The notes: generated by a model not told the origin, from the sequence alone. Numbered from the stretch's first letter, positions 45,812 through 56,080 are shown. The stretch: DNA of 64,000 bases from Roseivivax marinus (GCF_900109705.1 NZ_FOAI01000001.1:434001-498000); one strand, 5' to 3'. Numbers and translations: made by a program.

Positions 45812-46486
45812 GTGGAACGGGAACGTGATCTCTACGCGCCGCTGAAGGCGCATCTCGAGGCACTGGGCTACGCCGTGAAGGGCGAGGTCGGTCCGGCGGA
45901 CCTCGTGGCGGTGCGGGACGATGCCCCCCCGGTGGTGGTCGAGCTCAAGCGCACCCTGTCGCTCAAGCTCTATCACCAGGCGCTGGCGCGGCTCTCGCTG
46001 ACCGATCACGTTTACATCGCCGTTCCCGCGCCGAAGGGCCGGCAGGCGCGGCGCATCCTGACGGACAACACCCGAATGTGCCGGCGGCTGGGCCTCGGCT
46101 TCATCACGGTGCGGCCGGATGGCCGGGTCGAGGTGCGCTGCGACCCCGGTCCCTATGTCCCGCGCCGCAACCGCAAGGGGGCGGAGAAGCTGCTTTCGGA
46201 CTTCGCCCGGCTGCGCGGCGACCCCAACGACGGCGGCGCGACGCGGCACGGGCTGGTCACGGGCTACCGCCAGGACGCGCTGGCCTGCGCGGCTCATCTC
46301 TCCGACACCGGGCCCGACAAAGTCGGCTCGATTCGCTCCGCCACCGGCGTCTCGGCGGCGCAGCGCATCCTTGCGGACAATCACTACGGCTGGTTCGAGC
46401 GCACCGCGCGCGGGGTCTATGGTTTGACCGAGGCCGGGCGTGCGGGGCTCGTTCACTGGGCCGGCAGCTGGGAAGACAACGGCTAG
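45812..46486 (+). CDS. DUF2161 protein, predicted PD-(D/E)xK phosphodiesterase
   Basis: 224 residues from GTG 45812 (VERERDLYAPLKAHLE), the start matching the family; a TTG at 45776 would add 12 unconserved residues. The nuclease-like core is GPADLVAVRD followed by VVVELKRTLS, giving the D...E-x-K set. The C-terminus holds a possible winged-helix-like segment (ATGVSAAQRILADNHYGWFERTARGVYGLTEAG). No partner methylase or toxin/antitoxin gene is adjacent. Function unknown. Confidence 0.8.
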   Translation: MERERDLYAPLKAHLEALGYAVKGEVGPADLVAVRDDAPPVVVELKRTLSLKLYHQALARLSLTDHVYIAVPAPKGRQARRILTDNTRMCRRLGLGFITVRPDGRVEVRCDPGPYVPRRNRKGAEKLLSDFARLRGDPNDGGATRHGLVTGYRQDALACAAHLSDTGPDKVGSIRSATGVSAAQRILADNHYGWFERTARGVYGLTEAGRAGLVHWAGSWEDNG

Positions 46487-46587
46487 GCAAGCACTTGCCG
46501 GCGCCCCCGGCGGGCGACCGCCGTCCGCGGCGGCGATCCCCTTTCGACGATCGCCTCGAATACCGACATTTCTGCAGCGCGAGCGAG

Positions 46588-46616
46588 TTGACAGAGCCGT
46601 GAGGCTTTCCTATCTC
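46588..46616 (+). promoter_or_regulatory. groESL promoter, vegetative type
   Basis: TTGACA (46588-46593) and TATCTC (46611-46616) separated by 17 nt, with the CIRCE operator starting 7 nt downstream of the -10. The layout is the classical HrcA-controlled groE promoter. Confidence 0.8.
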
Positions 46617-46623
46617 CGGCGCG

Positions 46624-46650
46624 TTAGCACTCGACTAGGGTGAGTGCTAA
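46624..46650 (+). promoter_or_regulatory. CIRCE operator (HrcA binding site)
   Basis: Exact consensus inverted repeat TTAGCACTC - 9 nt - GAGTGCTAA, overlapping the expected transcription start and about 57 nt upstream of the groES ATG. HrcA represses here in unstressed cells and may also lengthen or shorten mRNA life. hrcA itself is not in the window. Confidence 0.97.
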
Positions 46651-46706
46651 AGGCCCGCCTGACCGAGGGGGGCTGGATATAAACTTTGAGCCAAGGAGAC
46701 TCGAAG

Positions 46707-47018
46707 ATGGCATTCAAACCGCTTCATGACCGCGTGCTGGTTCGTCGTGTCGAGAGCGACGACAAGACCAAGGGCGGTCTGATCATCCCCGACAGCGCGA
46801 AAGAAAAGCCGGCTGAGGGTGTGATCGTTGCGTGTGGCGACGGCGCGCGCAAGGACTCGGGCGAACTGATCGACATGGCCGTGAAGGCCGGCGACAAGGT
46901 GCTGTTCGGCAAGTGGTCGGGCACCGAAGTTTCGATCGACGGCGAAGACCTTCTGATCATGAAGGAATCGGACATCCTCGGCATCATCGAGGACGCATCG
47001 CAGGCCGCCGCGGCCTGA
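46707..47018 (+). CDS. groES: Co-chaperonin GroES (Hsp10)
   Basis: 103 residues forming the heptameric lid of GroEL. Contains the mobile-loop region [19 protein letters not shown] and starts [19 protein letters not shown] 46707 with AAGGAG upstream; the 7-codon in-frame extension beginning 46686 covers the ribosome site and is not coding. groEL follows after 52 nt. Confidence 0.98.
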   Translation: MAFKPLHDRVLVRRVESDDKTKGGLIIPDSAKEKPAEGVIVACGDGARKDSGELIDMAVKAGDKVLFGKWSGTEVSIDGEDLLIMKESDILGIIEDASQAAAA

Positions 47019-47058
47019 TCGCACTCCCGACGATCGCCAGAATTTTCCCGTATTTTAG

Positions 47059-48717
<1,659 letters not shown>

Positions 48718-48747
48718 TCAGCCGTCCCGTCCGACCGGACGAGACAG

Positions 48748-48776
48748 GGGCCCGGCGGCAACGCCGGGCCCTTTTT
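48748..48776 (+). terminator. Rho-independent terminator of groESL
   Basis: 10-bp perfect stem GGGCCCGGCG / CGCCGGGCCC with a GCAA tetraloop followed by TTTTT, 30 nt after the groEL stop. Confidence 0.95.
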
Positions 48777-49119
48777 CGTGCCATCGGGGTCTGCGAGGGA
48801 CCGGGATTCCCGGCAGGCGGGCCTGAATGCGGCGCAGTGCGCCGGGAATCGGACCAAAAGTCACATTAGGCTTGACGAAGATGTCGGCCGGCCGAACGCC
48901 GGGCGCGGTGTTGCCCCCGCGTCAAGGGATTTTCTTGCGTCCCTCGTGGGTTGCGTTGCCTGACCCAACGTAAGAATCGGCTCGAAACGTGTCCCGCGGC
49001 CAGTGTCCGACCCGACACATATGGCGCCTCTTGAGGCCTGCGCCGCCACGTTCCGCTTCCCTTCGGCGGAACCCTGCCGGATTGTCCTCGTTAATCGGGC
49101 AGACAAGGAAACGAGAGCC
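48777..49119. other. Intergenic stretch between the groEL terminator and a small membrane protein gene
   Basis: About 340 nt with no convincing reading frame on either strand. It must hold the promoter of the small gene at 49120. TTGACG occurs at 48872 without a good -10, and a GTTGCGTTGCCTGACCCAACG imperfect inverted repeat lies near 48951-48971. I cannot assign a role to either. Confidence 0.5.
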
Positions 49120-49266
49120 ATGACACCCACGATCATCTACCTGCTCATGTTCGCGAGCGTTGCAGGCATGTTCCTTCTGACTGCCGCCGTCATCGCGTTC
49201 GTCGGCCGTCTGCCTGCCGATGCCCAGACCGGCCAGACGCCGAGCCGCGTGGCCGGCGCCGGCTGA
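49120..49266 (+). CDS. 48-residue single-pass membrane protein, unknown
   Basis: Starts MTPTIIYLLMFASVAGMFLL, with one strong hydrophobic helix (about residues 4-28) and a short hydrophilic tail ending SRVAGAG. ATG 49120 has AAGGA and GAG upstream, and a rho-independent terminator follows 36 nt after the stop. Together these argue for a real monocistronic small gene. No family recognised. An upstream in-frame ATG (49003) would give 87 residues, but that part looks non-coding. Confidence 0.65.
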   Translation: MTPTIIYLLMFASVAGMFLLTAAVIAFVGRLPADAQTGQTPSRVAGAG

Positions 49267-49302
49267 GGCCGAACACATCTCTATGCAACCGGAAAGGGAG
49301 TG

Positions 49303-49332
49303 CCTCGGCGCTCCCTTTTCTTTTCCCCGGTC
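49303..49332 (+). terminator. Terminator of the small membrane protein gene
   Basis: Stem AAAGGGAG / CTCCCTTT (49303-49310 with 49321-49328) plus an inner GCC/GGC pairing, then TTC and more Ts. It lies between the 48-residue ORF and the SDR gene. Confidence 0.8.
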
Positions 49333-49485
49333 CCGCACCGCCGGGATGTTTCCGCCAAGCAGAAGACGTTGCCATTCCGCGGCCTGAGGGCGGTCAGATA
49401 GCCATCGAGGCCGCGGCGGGAACGTAGTCGCCCCGCGCGCTGTTGGCCCCGCGGGGAGGCGTCATACCAGACCAAGGAGACCACC

Positions 49486-50244
49486 ATGCAGCGTTTCACC
49501 GACAAGACCGTCATCGTCACCGGCGCTGGGTCCGGCATCGGCGCCGCGACCGTCCGCCGCTTCCACGACGAGGGTGCGAACGTGGTCCTCGTGGGCCGCA
49601 CGAAGGACAAGCTCGAAAGCGCGGCCGAAGGGCTCGAGCGAACGCTCTGCGTTTCGGCAGACGTGGGCAGCGAGGACGACTGCGCCCGGGTGGTCGAAGA
49701 GGCGCACGACACGTTCGGCCCCGTCGACGTGCTGGTGAACAATGCCGGCGTCGTGGCGCAGGGCCGGGTCGAGGAAGTCTCGGTCGAGGACTGGGAAAAG
49801 GTCATCCGCATCGACCTGACCGGCGTGTTCCTGATGTCCCGCGCGGTGATGGACGACCTGTCGAAACGGGGCGGCTCGGTGGTCAACACCTCGTCCGTTT
49901 CGGGCACCGGCGGCGACTGGGCGATGGCGGCCTACAACGCGGCCAAGGGCGGCGTGACCAACCTGACCCGTGCCATGGCGCTCGATGCCAAGCGCACCGG
50001 CGTGCGCTGCAACGCGGTCTGCCCGTCGATGACCGACACCGACATGGCCTCGGGGATCAAGGACAACGACGATACCTTCGAGACGTTCAAGGGCCGCATC
50101 CCGCTGGGTCGCCCGGCGGACCCGGCCGAGGTGGGCGACGTGATCGTGTTCCTCGCAAGCTACGACGCGCGCTTCGTCAACGGGGTGAACCTGCCGGTGG
50201 ACGGGGGGCTTTCGGCCTCGAACGGTCAGCCGGACATGGCCTGA
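49486..50244 (+). CDS. Short-chain dehydrogenase/reductase
   Basis: 252 residues, classical SDR. Cofactor loop TGAGSGIG (about 12-19), NNAG, catalytic Ser in NTSSVSG and YNAAK as the YxxxK pair. The C-terminal GVNLPVDGGLSASNG is also typical. The residue after beta-2 (VGRTKDK) favours NADP(H), but substrate is unknown. ATG 49486 has AAGGAG upstream. No functional partner adjacent. Confidence 0.9.
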   Translation: MQRFTDKTVIVTGAGSGIGAATVRRFHDEGANVVLVGRTKDKLESAAEGLERTLCVSADVGSEDDCARVVEEAHDTFGPVDVLVNNAGVVAQGRVEEVSVEDWEKVIRIDLTGVFLMSRAVMDDLSKRGGSVVNTSSVSGTGGDWAMAAYNAAKGGVTNLTRAMALDAKRTGVRCNAVCPSMTDTDMASGIKDNDDTFETFKGRIPLGRPADPAEVGDVIVFLASYDARFVNGVNLPVDGGLSASNGQPDMA

Positions 50245-50373
50245 GCCTCTGCGCGCTTCGGTCTCCGGGGCCGAAGTTCAGTAAAGGCGAATCCACCGGG
50301 CGGCGCGGGCCCCCTCCCGCCCGCGCTGCCGGCGTGATAGCGACGGGTGACACCGTCGCGGGGAGGACATCCG

Positions 50374-50862
50374 ATGTTCCGAAACCAGTTCATGCGCGAG
50401 ATGCACGCGGGCGAGGAAGATGCCGTGGAGGCGCTTTTGCGCGCGGCGTTCGGCCAGCCCGACGAGGCGACGCTGGTACGCAAGCTGCGCAAGCAGGGCG
50501 TCATCGCCGGTGAGGCCGTCGTGCCGGGCGAAGACGGGCCGGTCGGCTACGTCGCGCTGTCGGACATGGTCGCGCCCAAGGGCTGGCTCTGCCTCGCGCC
50601 GGTGGCCGTGGCGCCGGATCAGCAGGGTCAGGGGATCGGGCGGCGCCTTTGCGGGATGATCTCGGAATGGGCGCGGCAGGCAGGCCAGACGGTCGTGGTG
50701 CTGGGTGAGCCGGGCTTCTACCAGCGCGCCGGCTTTTCACTGGAACGCGCGCAGAAGCTGGCCTCGCCGTTCCCGCTGGATCATACGCTGATCGCGCGGC
50801 CGGGCGAGGACATGCCGAAAGACCGGCTGGTCTATCCCAAGGCGTTCGGAGCCACAGAATGA
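50374..50862 (+). CDS. GNAT-family N-acetyltransferase
   Basis: 162 residues. Acetyl-CoA loop VAPDQQGQGIGRRLCGM (motif A) and a terminal GFYQRAGF. Similar to the putative acetyltransferase/YhbS group, whose substrates are unknown. Start ATG 50374 after GGGAGGA. Its end overlaps the following small gene by ATGA, making it first in a likely four-gene unit ending with phnM. Confidence 0.87.
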   Translation: MFRNQFMREMHAGEEDAVEALLRAAFGQPDEATLVRKLRKQGVIAGEAVVPGEDGPVGYVALSDMVAPKGWLCLAPVAVAPDQQGQGIGRRLCGMISEWARQAGQTVVVLGEPGFYQRAGFSLERAQKLASPFPLDHTLIARPGEDMPKDRLVYPKAFGATE

Positions 50863-51149
50863 GCCGACGCGACCCGAGGCGCACCCTGCGCGTGCCGGTG
50901 ACGGACTGTGGCGTCGCGCATCTGCGGGCACGGGCGCGGGGGCGCAGCCTGGCCGATGCGTTGCGGCGGATCGCCGAGAGCCACGAGGGAGACATTCCGC
51001 CCGCGCCCGAGGACACGCACCGCCTGCTGCCGGTGCAGCTGCCCGCCCGCCTGCGCGCGACGCTCGCGGCACGTGGCGCGGACGAGGGGCGCGGGGCGGC
51101 AGACACGCTGGCGGGCATTCTCGGGGCGGCGACGGAGGGGCGGACCTGA
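50859..51149 (+). CDS. 96-residue protein of unknown function
   Basis: Arg-rich, acidic/basic mixed, no signal peptide or membrane helix. Contains ARGRSLADALRRIAE and LPARLRATLAARG helices. Both ends overlap neighbours (ATGA with the GNAT gene, TGATG with the transporter gene), the usual sign of a translated gene in this genome. No family recognised. Confidence 0.6.
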   Translation: MSRRDPRRTLRVPVTDCGVAHLRARARGRSLADALRRIAESHEGDIPPAPEDTHRLLPVQLPARLRATLAARGADEGRGAADTLAGILGAATEGRT

Positions 51150-51994
51150 TGCGCCTGTTTCTCCTGACCGCGCTGACGATGGTCGCCTTCGCCGCGAATT
51201 CTGTCCTGAACCGCCTCGCGCTGGCGTCCGGAGAAATCGAGGCCGGGACCTTCGGCACGGTGCGCCTGATCGCCGGCGCGGTCACCCTCGGCGCGCTGTG
51301 CCTCCTGCGCGACGGGCGGCTCCGGCTGGGCGGACCTGGCCGGGCGGTCGCCGTGGCTGCGCTTGTCGTCTACATCTACGGCTTCTCGGCGGCCTACCGC
51401 GCGCTCGATGCGGGGCTCGGGGCGCTGATCCTCTTCGGCACGGTTCAGGTGACCATGTTCGCCGGCGCGCTGCGCGGAGGAGAGCGTCCACCCGCGCAGA
51501 AATGGATCGGAGCTGCCGTTGCCGCGGCGGGTCTGGTCTGGCTGCTCTGGCCGGGCGAGGGTCCGCAGACCTCGACGCTGCACGGACTGGCCATGGTCGC
51601 CGCCGGGGCGGGCTGGGGCGTCTACTCGCTGGTTGGGCGCGGGGCGCCGGACCCGCTCATGGGCTCGGCCGCGAATTTCGTCCTGGCCGCGCCGATCGGG
51701 CTGGCGATCGGGCTGATCCTCGAAGGCGGTGTCGGGGCCATCTCGGCGTTCGGGCTGGTCCTTGCGGTGCTGTCGGGAGCGGTGACATCCGGGCTGGGAT
51801 ACGCCCTGTGGTACACGGTCCTGCCCCGGCTTCAGGCCAGCACCGCCGCGGTCGCCCAGTTGAGCGTGCCGGCCATCGCCATCGCCGGTGGCTGGCTGGT
51901 GCTGGGAGAGGCGCTGACGGCAGAGGCCGCGCTTGCCGCGCTCATCGTGCTGGGGGGCGTCGCGCTGGCCGTGCTGGCGCCGAGGCGCCCATGA
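51149..51994 (+). CDS. DMT-superfamily (EamA) transporter
   Basis: 281 residues, ten predicted helices in two EamA repeats (LLTALTMVAFAANSVLNRLAL; second repeat from GLAMVAAGAGWGVYSL). Ending VPAIAIAGGWLVLGEALTAEAALAA is typical of drug/metabolite exporters. Substrate unknown. It overlaps both neighbours by 1-4 nt, and cotranslation with phnM raises the possibility of a phosphonate-related or organic solute role. Confidence 0.88.
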   Translation: MRLFLLTALTMVAFAANSVLNRLALASGEIEAGTFGTVRLIAGAVTLGALCLLRDGRLRLGGPGRAVAVAALVVYIYGFSAAYRALDAGLGALILFGTVQVTMFAGALRGGERPPAQKWIGAAVAAAGLVWLLWPGEGPQTSTLHGLAMVAAGAGWGVYSLVGRGAPDPLMGSAANFVLAAPIGLAIGLILEGGVGAISAFGLVLAVLSGAVTSGLGYALWYTVLPRLQASTAAVAQLSVPAIAIAGGWLVLGEALTAEAALAALIVLGGVALAVLAPRRP

Positions 51995-53133
51995 GCGTGG
52001 CGCTGACCTTCACCGGCGCCGAGGTGCTGCGCCCCGACGGTTGGGACGACGGCCCGGTGTCCGTGACCGACGGACTGCTGCGCGACGGGACCGGTGCTCG
52101 GGCGGTGGACCTTTCGGGCTTCCGCCTGTTGCCGGGGATCGTGGACCTGCACGGCGACGGCTTCGAGCGGCACGTCGCCCCCCGGCGCGGTGCGCTGCGC
52201 GAGACCCGGGCGGGCCTCGTCGCGACCGAGGCGGAGCTGGCGGCGAACGGGATCACCACCGGCTATCTCGCACAATTCTGGAGCTGGGAGGGCGGTCTGC
52301 GCGGCCCGGACTTCGCCACCGCGCTGATCGAGGCGTGGGCGTCGCTGCGGGACAGCTTCGACACCGACCTGCGGATGCAGCTGCGGCTCGAGACCCACAT
52401 GCTGGGCGACTACGACAGGGTCGCCGCGCTCGTGGCAGAGCAACGGATCGGCTATCTTGTTTTCAACGATCACCTCCAGCACGAAAGACTGGCCGAGGGC
52501 CGACGGCCCAAGCAGATGACGGGACAGGCGCTCAAGAGCGGGCGCTCGCCCGAGGCGCACTTTGCCCTGATGACGGCGCTGCACGACCGAAGCGGCGAGG
52601 TGCCCGAGGCGGCCGCGGCGCTGGCACATCGTTTGTCCGGGCAGGGCGTGGCCATCGGCAGCCATGACGACGCGGATGCCGACGAGCGCAACACTTGGCG
52701 CGACCGCGGCGCACGGATCGCCGAGTTTCCTGAAACCCGCGCGGCGGCGGAGGCCGCGCGGGCGGCGGGCGAGCCGGTCATCCTCGGTGCGCCGAATGTT
52801 GTGCGAGGGGCGAGCCACAAGGGCAACGTGTCGGCGGCGGAGCTGGTGGCCGAGGGGCTCTGCGACGCGCTGGCATCGGACTACCATTATCCCGCCCCGC
52901 GCGCCGCCGCCCTGCGGCTCGCCGAGACCGGCGTGATCGACCTGGCCACCGCGTGGCGGCTGGTGTCGGAAGGACCGGCGCGTGTCATGGACCTCGCCGA
53001 CCGGGGGCGCATCGCCGACGGCCTGCGCGCGGATCTCGTGGTGCTCGACGCCGAGGATCGCGTCGCGGCGACGTTCGCGGGCGGCGCGGTCACTTACATG
53101 CGCGGAGAGGCGGCGCGTCGGATCGTGGGCTGA
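51991..53133 (+). CDS. phnM: Alpha-D-ribose 1-methylphosphonate 5-triphosphate diphosphatase PhnM
   Basis: 380 residues, amidohydrolase-superfamily C-P lyase pathway enzyme. Typical PhnM segments: LLPGIVDLHGDGFERHVAPR, FNDHLQHERL, AIGSHDDAD, GAPNVVRGASHKGN and ALASDYHYPAP, covering the metal-binding His/Asp set. ATG 51991 overlaps the transporter stop. No phnG-L, phnN or phnCDE genes are in the window, so either the main cluster is elsewhere or this copy is solitary. Confidence 0.9.
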   Translation: MSVALTFTGAEVLRPDGWDDGPVSVTDGLLRDGTGARAVDLSGFRLLPGIVDLHGDGFERHVAPRRGALRETRAGLVATEAELAANGITTGYLAQFWSWEGGLRGPDFATALIEAWASLRDSFDTDLRMQLRLETHMLGDYDRVAALVAEQRIGYLVFNDHLQHERLAEGRRPKQMTGQALKSGRSPEAHFALMTALHDRSGEVPEAAAALAHRLSGQGVAIGSHDDADADERNTWRDRGARIAEFPETRAAAEAARAAGEPVILGAPNVVRGASHKGNVSAAELVAEGLCDALASDYHYPAPRAAALRLAETGVIDLATAWRLVSEGPARVMDLADRGRIADGLRADLVVLDAEDRVAATFAGGAVTYMRGEAARRIVG

Positions 53134-53360
53134 GGCCGGTTGCAACACCCGTTCAATGCGAAGACGGTCCTGCGATCGGCTTCGCGGAAGGCTGCGCGTG
53201 GATCGGCGTGCTCGACACTGGGGCGGACGGGCCGACAGCGCGCGCCGAAGTTGCCTAGCGGAGCGGCGGCCGCGATGGTCCGGTTTCCGAAACGCGCGAG
53301 ACAGGCCCGCAACGCACGCGCAAAGCTTTGGCCGGGGACACGACCGCCCCGTCTGGCGGC
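53134..53360. other. Intergenic region between convergent phnM and purK
   Basis: 227 nt without a supported gene on either strand. I see no strong hairpin/T-tract terminator, although two convergent operons end here. Confidence 0.5.
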
Positions 53361-54428
53361 TCAGCGGCGTACGCGGTTGACGTGGCCCATCTTGCGGCCG
53401 GGCCGGGCGTCGCCCTTGCCGTAGAGATGGAGCGCCGCGTCGCTCTCTCCGGCGATCCGCGGCACCGCGTCGATGTCGTCGCCGATCAGGTTCTCCATGA
53501 CCACGTCGGCATGGCGCTGCCCGTCGCCCAGGGGCCAGCCGGCCACCGCGCGGATATGCTGTTCGAACTGGTCGACGGTGCAGCCGTTCTGGGTCCAGTG
53601 GCCGGAGTTGTGGACGCGTGGCGCGATCTCGTTCACCACGAGGCCGGCATCGGTCACGAACAGCTCCACCCCCATGACACCGACGTAGTCGAGCGCGTTG
53701 AGGATGCGCGCGGCCAGCAGCACGGCGTCGGTCGCGACGGAGCCGGGCACCGAGGCGGGAACGGTCGTAGTCCGCAGGATGCCGCCCTCGTGCACGTTCT
53801 CGCCCGGATCGAAGCAAGACACGGCGCCATCGAGCCCGCGCGCTGCGATGACGGAGATCTCGCAGCGGAAATCTACGAAGCCTTCCAGCACCGAGGGCGC
53901 GCCGCTGACGGCCTCCCAGGCGGAGCCTGCCGCGTCAGGGGTCGAAAGCCGCGCCTGTCCCTTGCCGTCGTAGCCGAAGCGACGGGTCTTGAGGATCGCG
54001 GGGGTGCCGACGCTTTCCAGTGCCGCGGCGAGGCTGTCGGGATCGTGCACCTCGGCCCATGGCGCGACTTTCAGGCCAAGCTCTTCGAGGAACGCCTTCT
54101 CGGTGGCGCGGTCCTGGCTCACCCGGAGCGCCTCGCGGCCCGGCCGGATGGGGCGGATGCTCTCGATCCGGTCGAGCGCCTCCGTGGGGATGTTCTCGAA
54201 CTCGTAAGTGACCACGTCCACGCTTTCGGCGAAGGCGTCGAGGGCGGCGAGGTCGTCGTAGCCCGCCGTCGTGACCTTGTGTGCCACGTGGCCCGCCGGG
54301 GCGTCGGCGCCGGGGTCGAAGACATGGGCCCTGAGGCCGAGGCGAGCGGCGGCGACCGACAGCATCCGGCCGAGCTGACCGCCGCCGAGGATGCCGATGG
54401 TGCTGCCGGAAGGAAGGGGGGACGTCAT
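53361..54428 (-). CDS. purK: 5-(carboxyamino)imidazole ribonucleotide synthase PurK
   Basis: 355 residues, ATP-grasp enzyme that carboxylates AIR in purine synthesis. N-terminal IGILGGGQLGRML, then YEFENIPTEAL, ATP-grasp KTRRFGYDGKGQ and NEIAPRVHNSGHWTQ. ATG at 54428. It lies 52 nt downstream of purE in the order purE-purK, the usual operon, so the unstable N5-CAIR can be passed between the enzymes. Confidence 0.96.
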   Translation of the reverse strand: MTSPLPSGSTIGILGGGQLGRMLSVAAARLGLRAHVFDPGADAPAGHVAHKVTTAGYDDLAALDAFAESVDVVTYEFENIPTEALDRIESIRPIRPGREALRVSQDRATEKAFLEELGLKVAPWAEVHDPDSLAAALESVGTPAILKTRRFGYDGKGQARLSTPDAAGSAWEAVSGAPSVLEGFVDFRCEISVIAARGLDGAVSCFDPGENVHEGGILRTTTVPASVPGSVATDAVLLAARILNALDYVGVMGVELFVTDAGLVVNEIAPRVHNSGHWTQNGCTVDQFEQHIRAVAGWPLGDGQRHADVVMENLIGDDIDAVPRIAGESDAALHLYGKGDARPGRKMGHVNRVRR

Positions 54429-54480
54429 GGGGGCCTCGTGCGTGATGGTGGGCGCCGGGCCGGACCGACGCCGGACAGGG

Positions 54481-54978
54481 TCAGTCGCGGACCGGTTCGT
54501 CGGGGATGGACGCCGACAGCTCGGACCGCCAGGTGTCGAGCCGCTCGGCCAGCTTCGGGTCGTTCAGGGCCAGGATTTGCGCGGCCATGAGGCCTGCGTT
54601 CGCCGCGCCCGCGCCGCCGATCGCCATGGTGGCCACCGGGAATCCGCGGGGCATCTGGACGATTGAATAAAGGCTGTCGACGCCCGAAAGCGCCTTCGTC
54701 TGCACCGGCACGCCGATCACCGGCACGCGGGTCTTGGACGCCATCATGCCCGGCAGGTGCGCGGCGCCACCGGCGCCGGCGATGATGACCTGCAATCCGC
54801 GCCCGACCGCCTCGCGTCCGTAGCTCCACAGCCGGTCCGGGGTGCGGTGTGCCGACACGATCTTGACCTCGTGGTCGATGCCCAGCGTGTCGAGGATGTC
54901 GGCGGCCTCCTTCATGGTGGACCAGTCCGACTGGCTGCCCATGACGATGCCCGCACGGGGCGCGCGCTCTGCGCTCAT
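54481..54978 (-). CDS. purE: N5-carboxyaminoimidazole ribonucleotide mutase PurE
   Basis: 165 residues, octameric enzyme converting N5-CAIR to CAIR. Signature [22 protein letters not shown] and [17 protein letters not shown] 54976-54978; purK follows. Confidence 0.97.
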   Translation of the reverse strand: MSAERAPRAGIVMGSQSDWSTMKEAADILDTLGIDHEVKIVSAHRTPDRLWSYGREAVGRGLQVIIAGAGGAAHLPGMMASKTRVPVIGVPVQTKALSGVDSLYSIVQMPRGFPVATMAIGGAGAANAGLMAAQILALNDPKLAERLDTWRSELSASIPDEPVRD

Positions 54979-55027
54979 GCTGCGCTCCTTGCCGTTGATT
55001 GGGCGGGGTTATACCCCGCCGCGCGGC

Positions 55028-55252
55028 TTACGCAATGATGTCGGGGAAGAGCCGGTCCTCGATCCACGAGATCCGGTCCTTGAGCGCCAGCTTCTTGCGC
55101 TTCAGACGCTGCAGCATCAGCGCGTCGGAACTGCTGCGCTCCTGCAGGGCGCGGATCGAATCGTCGAGCTCGCGGTGCTCGCGTTTGAACCATTCCAGCT
55201 CCACGCGCAGCACGTCGTCGCTTTTCATGGACAGGTCGGTCGGGGCGTTCAT
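55028..55252 (-). CDS. DUF465 (YdcH-type) small coiled-coil protein
   Basis: 74 residues, two helices with heptad character (LEWFKREHRELDDSIRALQE and LKRKKLALKDRISWIED). The DUF465 family is common and functionally uncharacterised. ATG 55250-55252. It is upstream of purE on the same strand with a 49-nt gap, so it is possibly cotranscribed with purEK. Confidence 0.88.
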   Translation of the reverse strand: MNAPTDLSMKSDDVLRVELEWFKREHRELDDSIRALQERSSSDALMLQRLKRKKLALKDRISWIEDRLFPDIIA

Positions 55253-55344
55253 CGCGGGTGGATCCCTTGCAGTCAGAGGGCATCAGCATACACGAACCGC
55301 CCGCACGCGGGAAGGCGCGCGTTCCCGCTTTGGGCCGTGCGCGA

Positions 55345-55373
55345 CTTGCACGGAAGCGGACGTCACCCCATAT
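55345..55373 (+). promoter_or_regulatory. RpoH (sigma32-type) promoter of the hsp20 operon
   Basis: CTTGCAC (55345-55351) and CCCCATAT (55366-55373) separated by 14 nt, very close to the sigma32 consensus CTTGAAA / CCCCATNT at normal spacing. It lies about 60 nt upstream of the hsp20 ATG. The regulator could be the RpoH encoded at 38009 or another copy. Confidence 0.75.
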
Positions 55374-55433
55374 TTCTCCCAGGGCCGCCGTACCGGGGTC
55401 CGATTGACGGTCGCTTGCCTAGAGGACGTGTCG

Positions 55434-55847
55434 ATGACCAAACTCACCTTGGGGTCTCATCCCCACATGCTCGGGTTCGAACAGCTCGAGCGCCTTCTGG
55501 AACGGACCGCCAAGTCTGGAAACGAAGGCTATCCGCCCTACAACATAGAACAGACGTCCCAGACGTCTTACCGGATCACGCTCGCGGTGGCGGGCTTTGC
55601 CGAGGACGACCTCTCGATCACGATCGAGGACCGGCAGCTTGTCATCCGGGGCCGCCAGACCGACGACGGCACCGAGCGGGTGTTCCTGCACCGCGGAATC
55701 GCCGCGCGCCAGTTTCAGCGGAGCTTCGTGCTCGCAGACGGCGTCGAGGTCGAGGAAGCAGTCATAGAGAACGGACTGCTGCACGTGGATTTGCGCCTGT
55801 CCCGCCCGGAAACGGTGGTGCAGACGATCGACATCAGAAAGGGGTGA
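55434..55847 (+). CDS. Small heat-shock protein Hsp20/IbpA-like
   Basis: 137 residues. Alpha-crystallin domain from YNIEQTSQTSYRITLAVAGF to the end, with the conserved A-x-(hydrophobic)-NGLL motif seen as AVIENGLLHVDL. The N-terminal LTLGSHPHMLGFEQLERLL matches the IbpA group. It holds unfolded proteins during heat stress. ATG 55434 follows GAGGA. Transcribed from a sigma32-like promoter with the DUF1150 gene. Confidence 0.93.
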   Translation: MTKLTLGSHPHMLGFEQLERLLERTAKSGNEGYPPYNIEQTSQTSYRITLAVAGFAEDDLSITIEDRQLVIRGRQTDDGTERVFLHRGIAARQFQRSFVLADGVEVEEAVIENGLLHVDLRLSRPETVVQTIDIRKG

Positions 55848-55852
55848 GTTCC

Positions 55853-56080
55853 ATGGACACTCAGGTTGATCTCAAGATGCTCGACACAGGCCGCACGGTC
55901 TACGTTCGTCCGGTGGCGGTGGACGAACTGCCCGAGGATGTGCGCGAGCAGGCCGAGGGCCTCGACACCATCTATGCCGTGCACGCCGCCGACGGCGAAC
56001 GCCTCGCCCTGGTGCGCGAGCGGAACCTCGCCTTCGTGATCGCGCGCCAGAACGACATGACGCCCGTGACGGTGCACTGA
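55853..56080 (+). CDS. DUF1150 family protein
   Basis: 75 residues, acidic and soluble, with VYVRPVAVDELPEDVREQA and the terminal ARQNDMTPVTVH typical of DUF1150. In Alphaproteobacteria it usually follows hsp20, as here with a 5-nt gap, and its function is unknown. The shared heat-shock promoter suggests a role in proteostasis. A strong terminator follows. Confidence 0.88.
   Translation: MDTQVDLKMLDTGRTVYVRPVAVDELPEDVREQAEGLDTIYAVHAADGERLALVRERNLAFVIARQNDMTPVTVH

Noticed and set aside
53140..53424. Short plus-strand frames in the phnM-purK gap as a small gene
   Set aside because: No ribosome site, Arg/Ala-rich composition typical of non-coding frames here, and overlap with the purK end.
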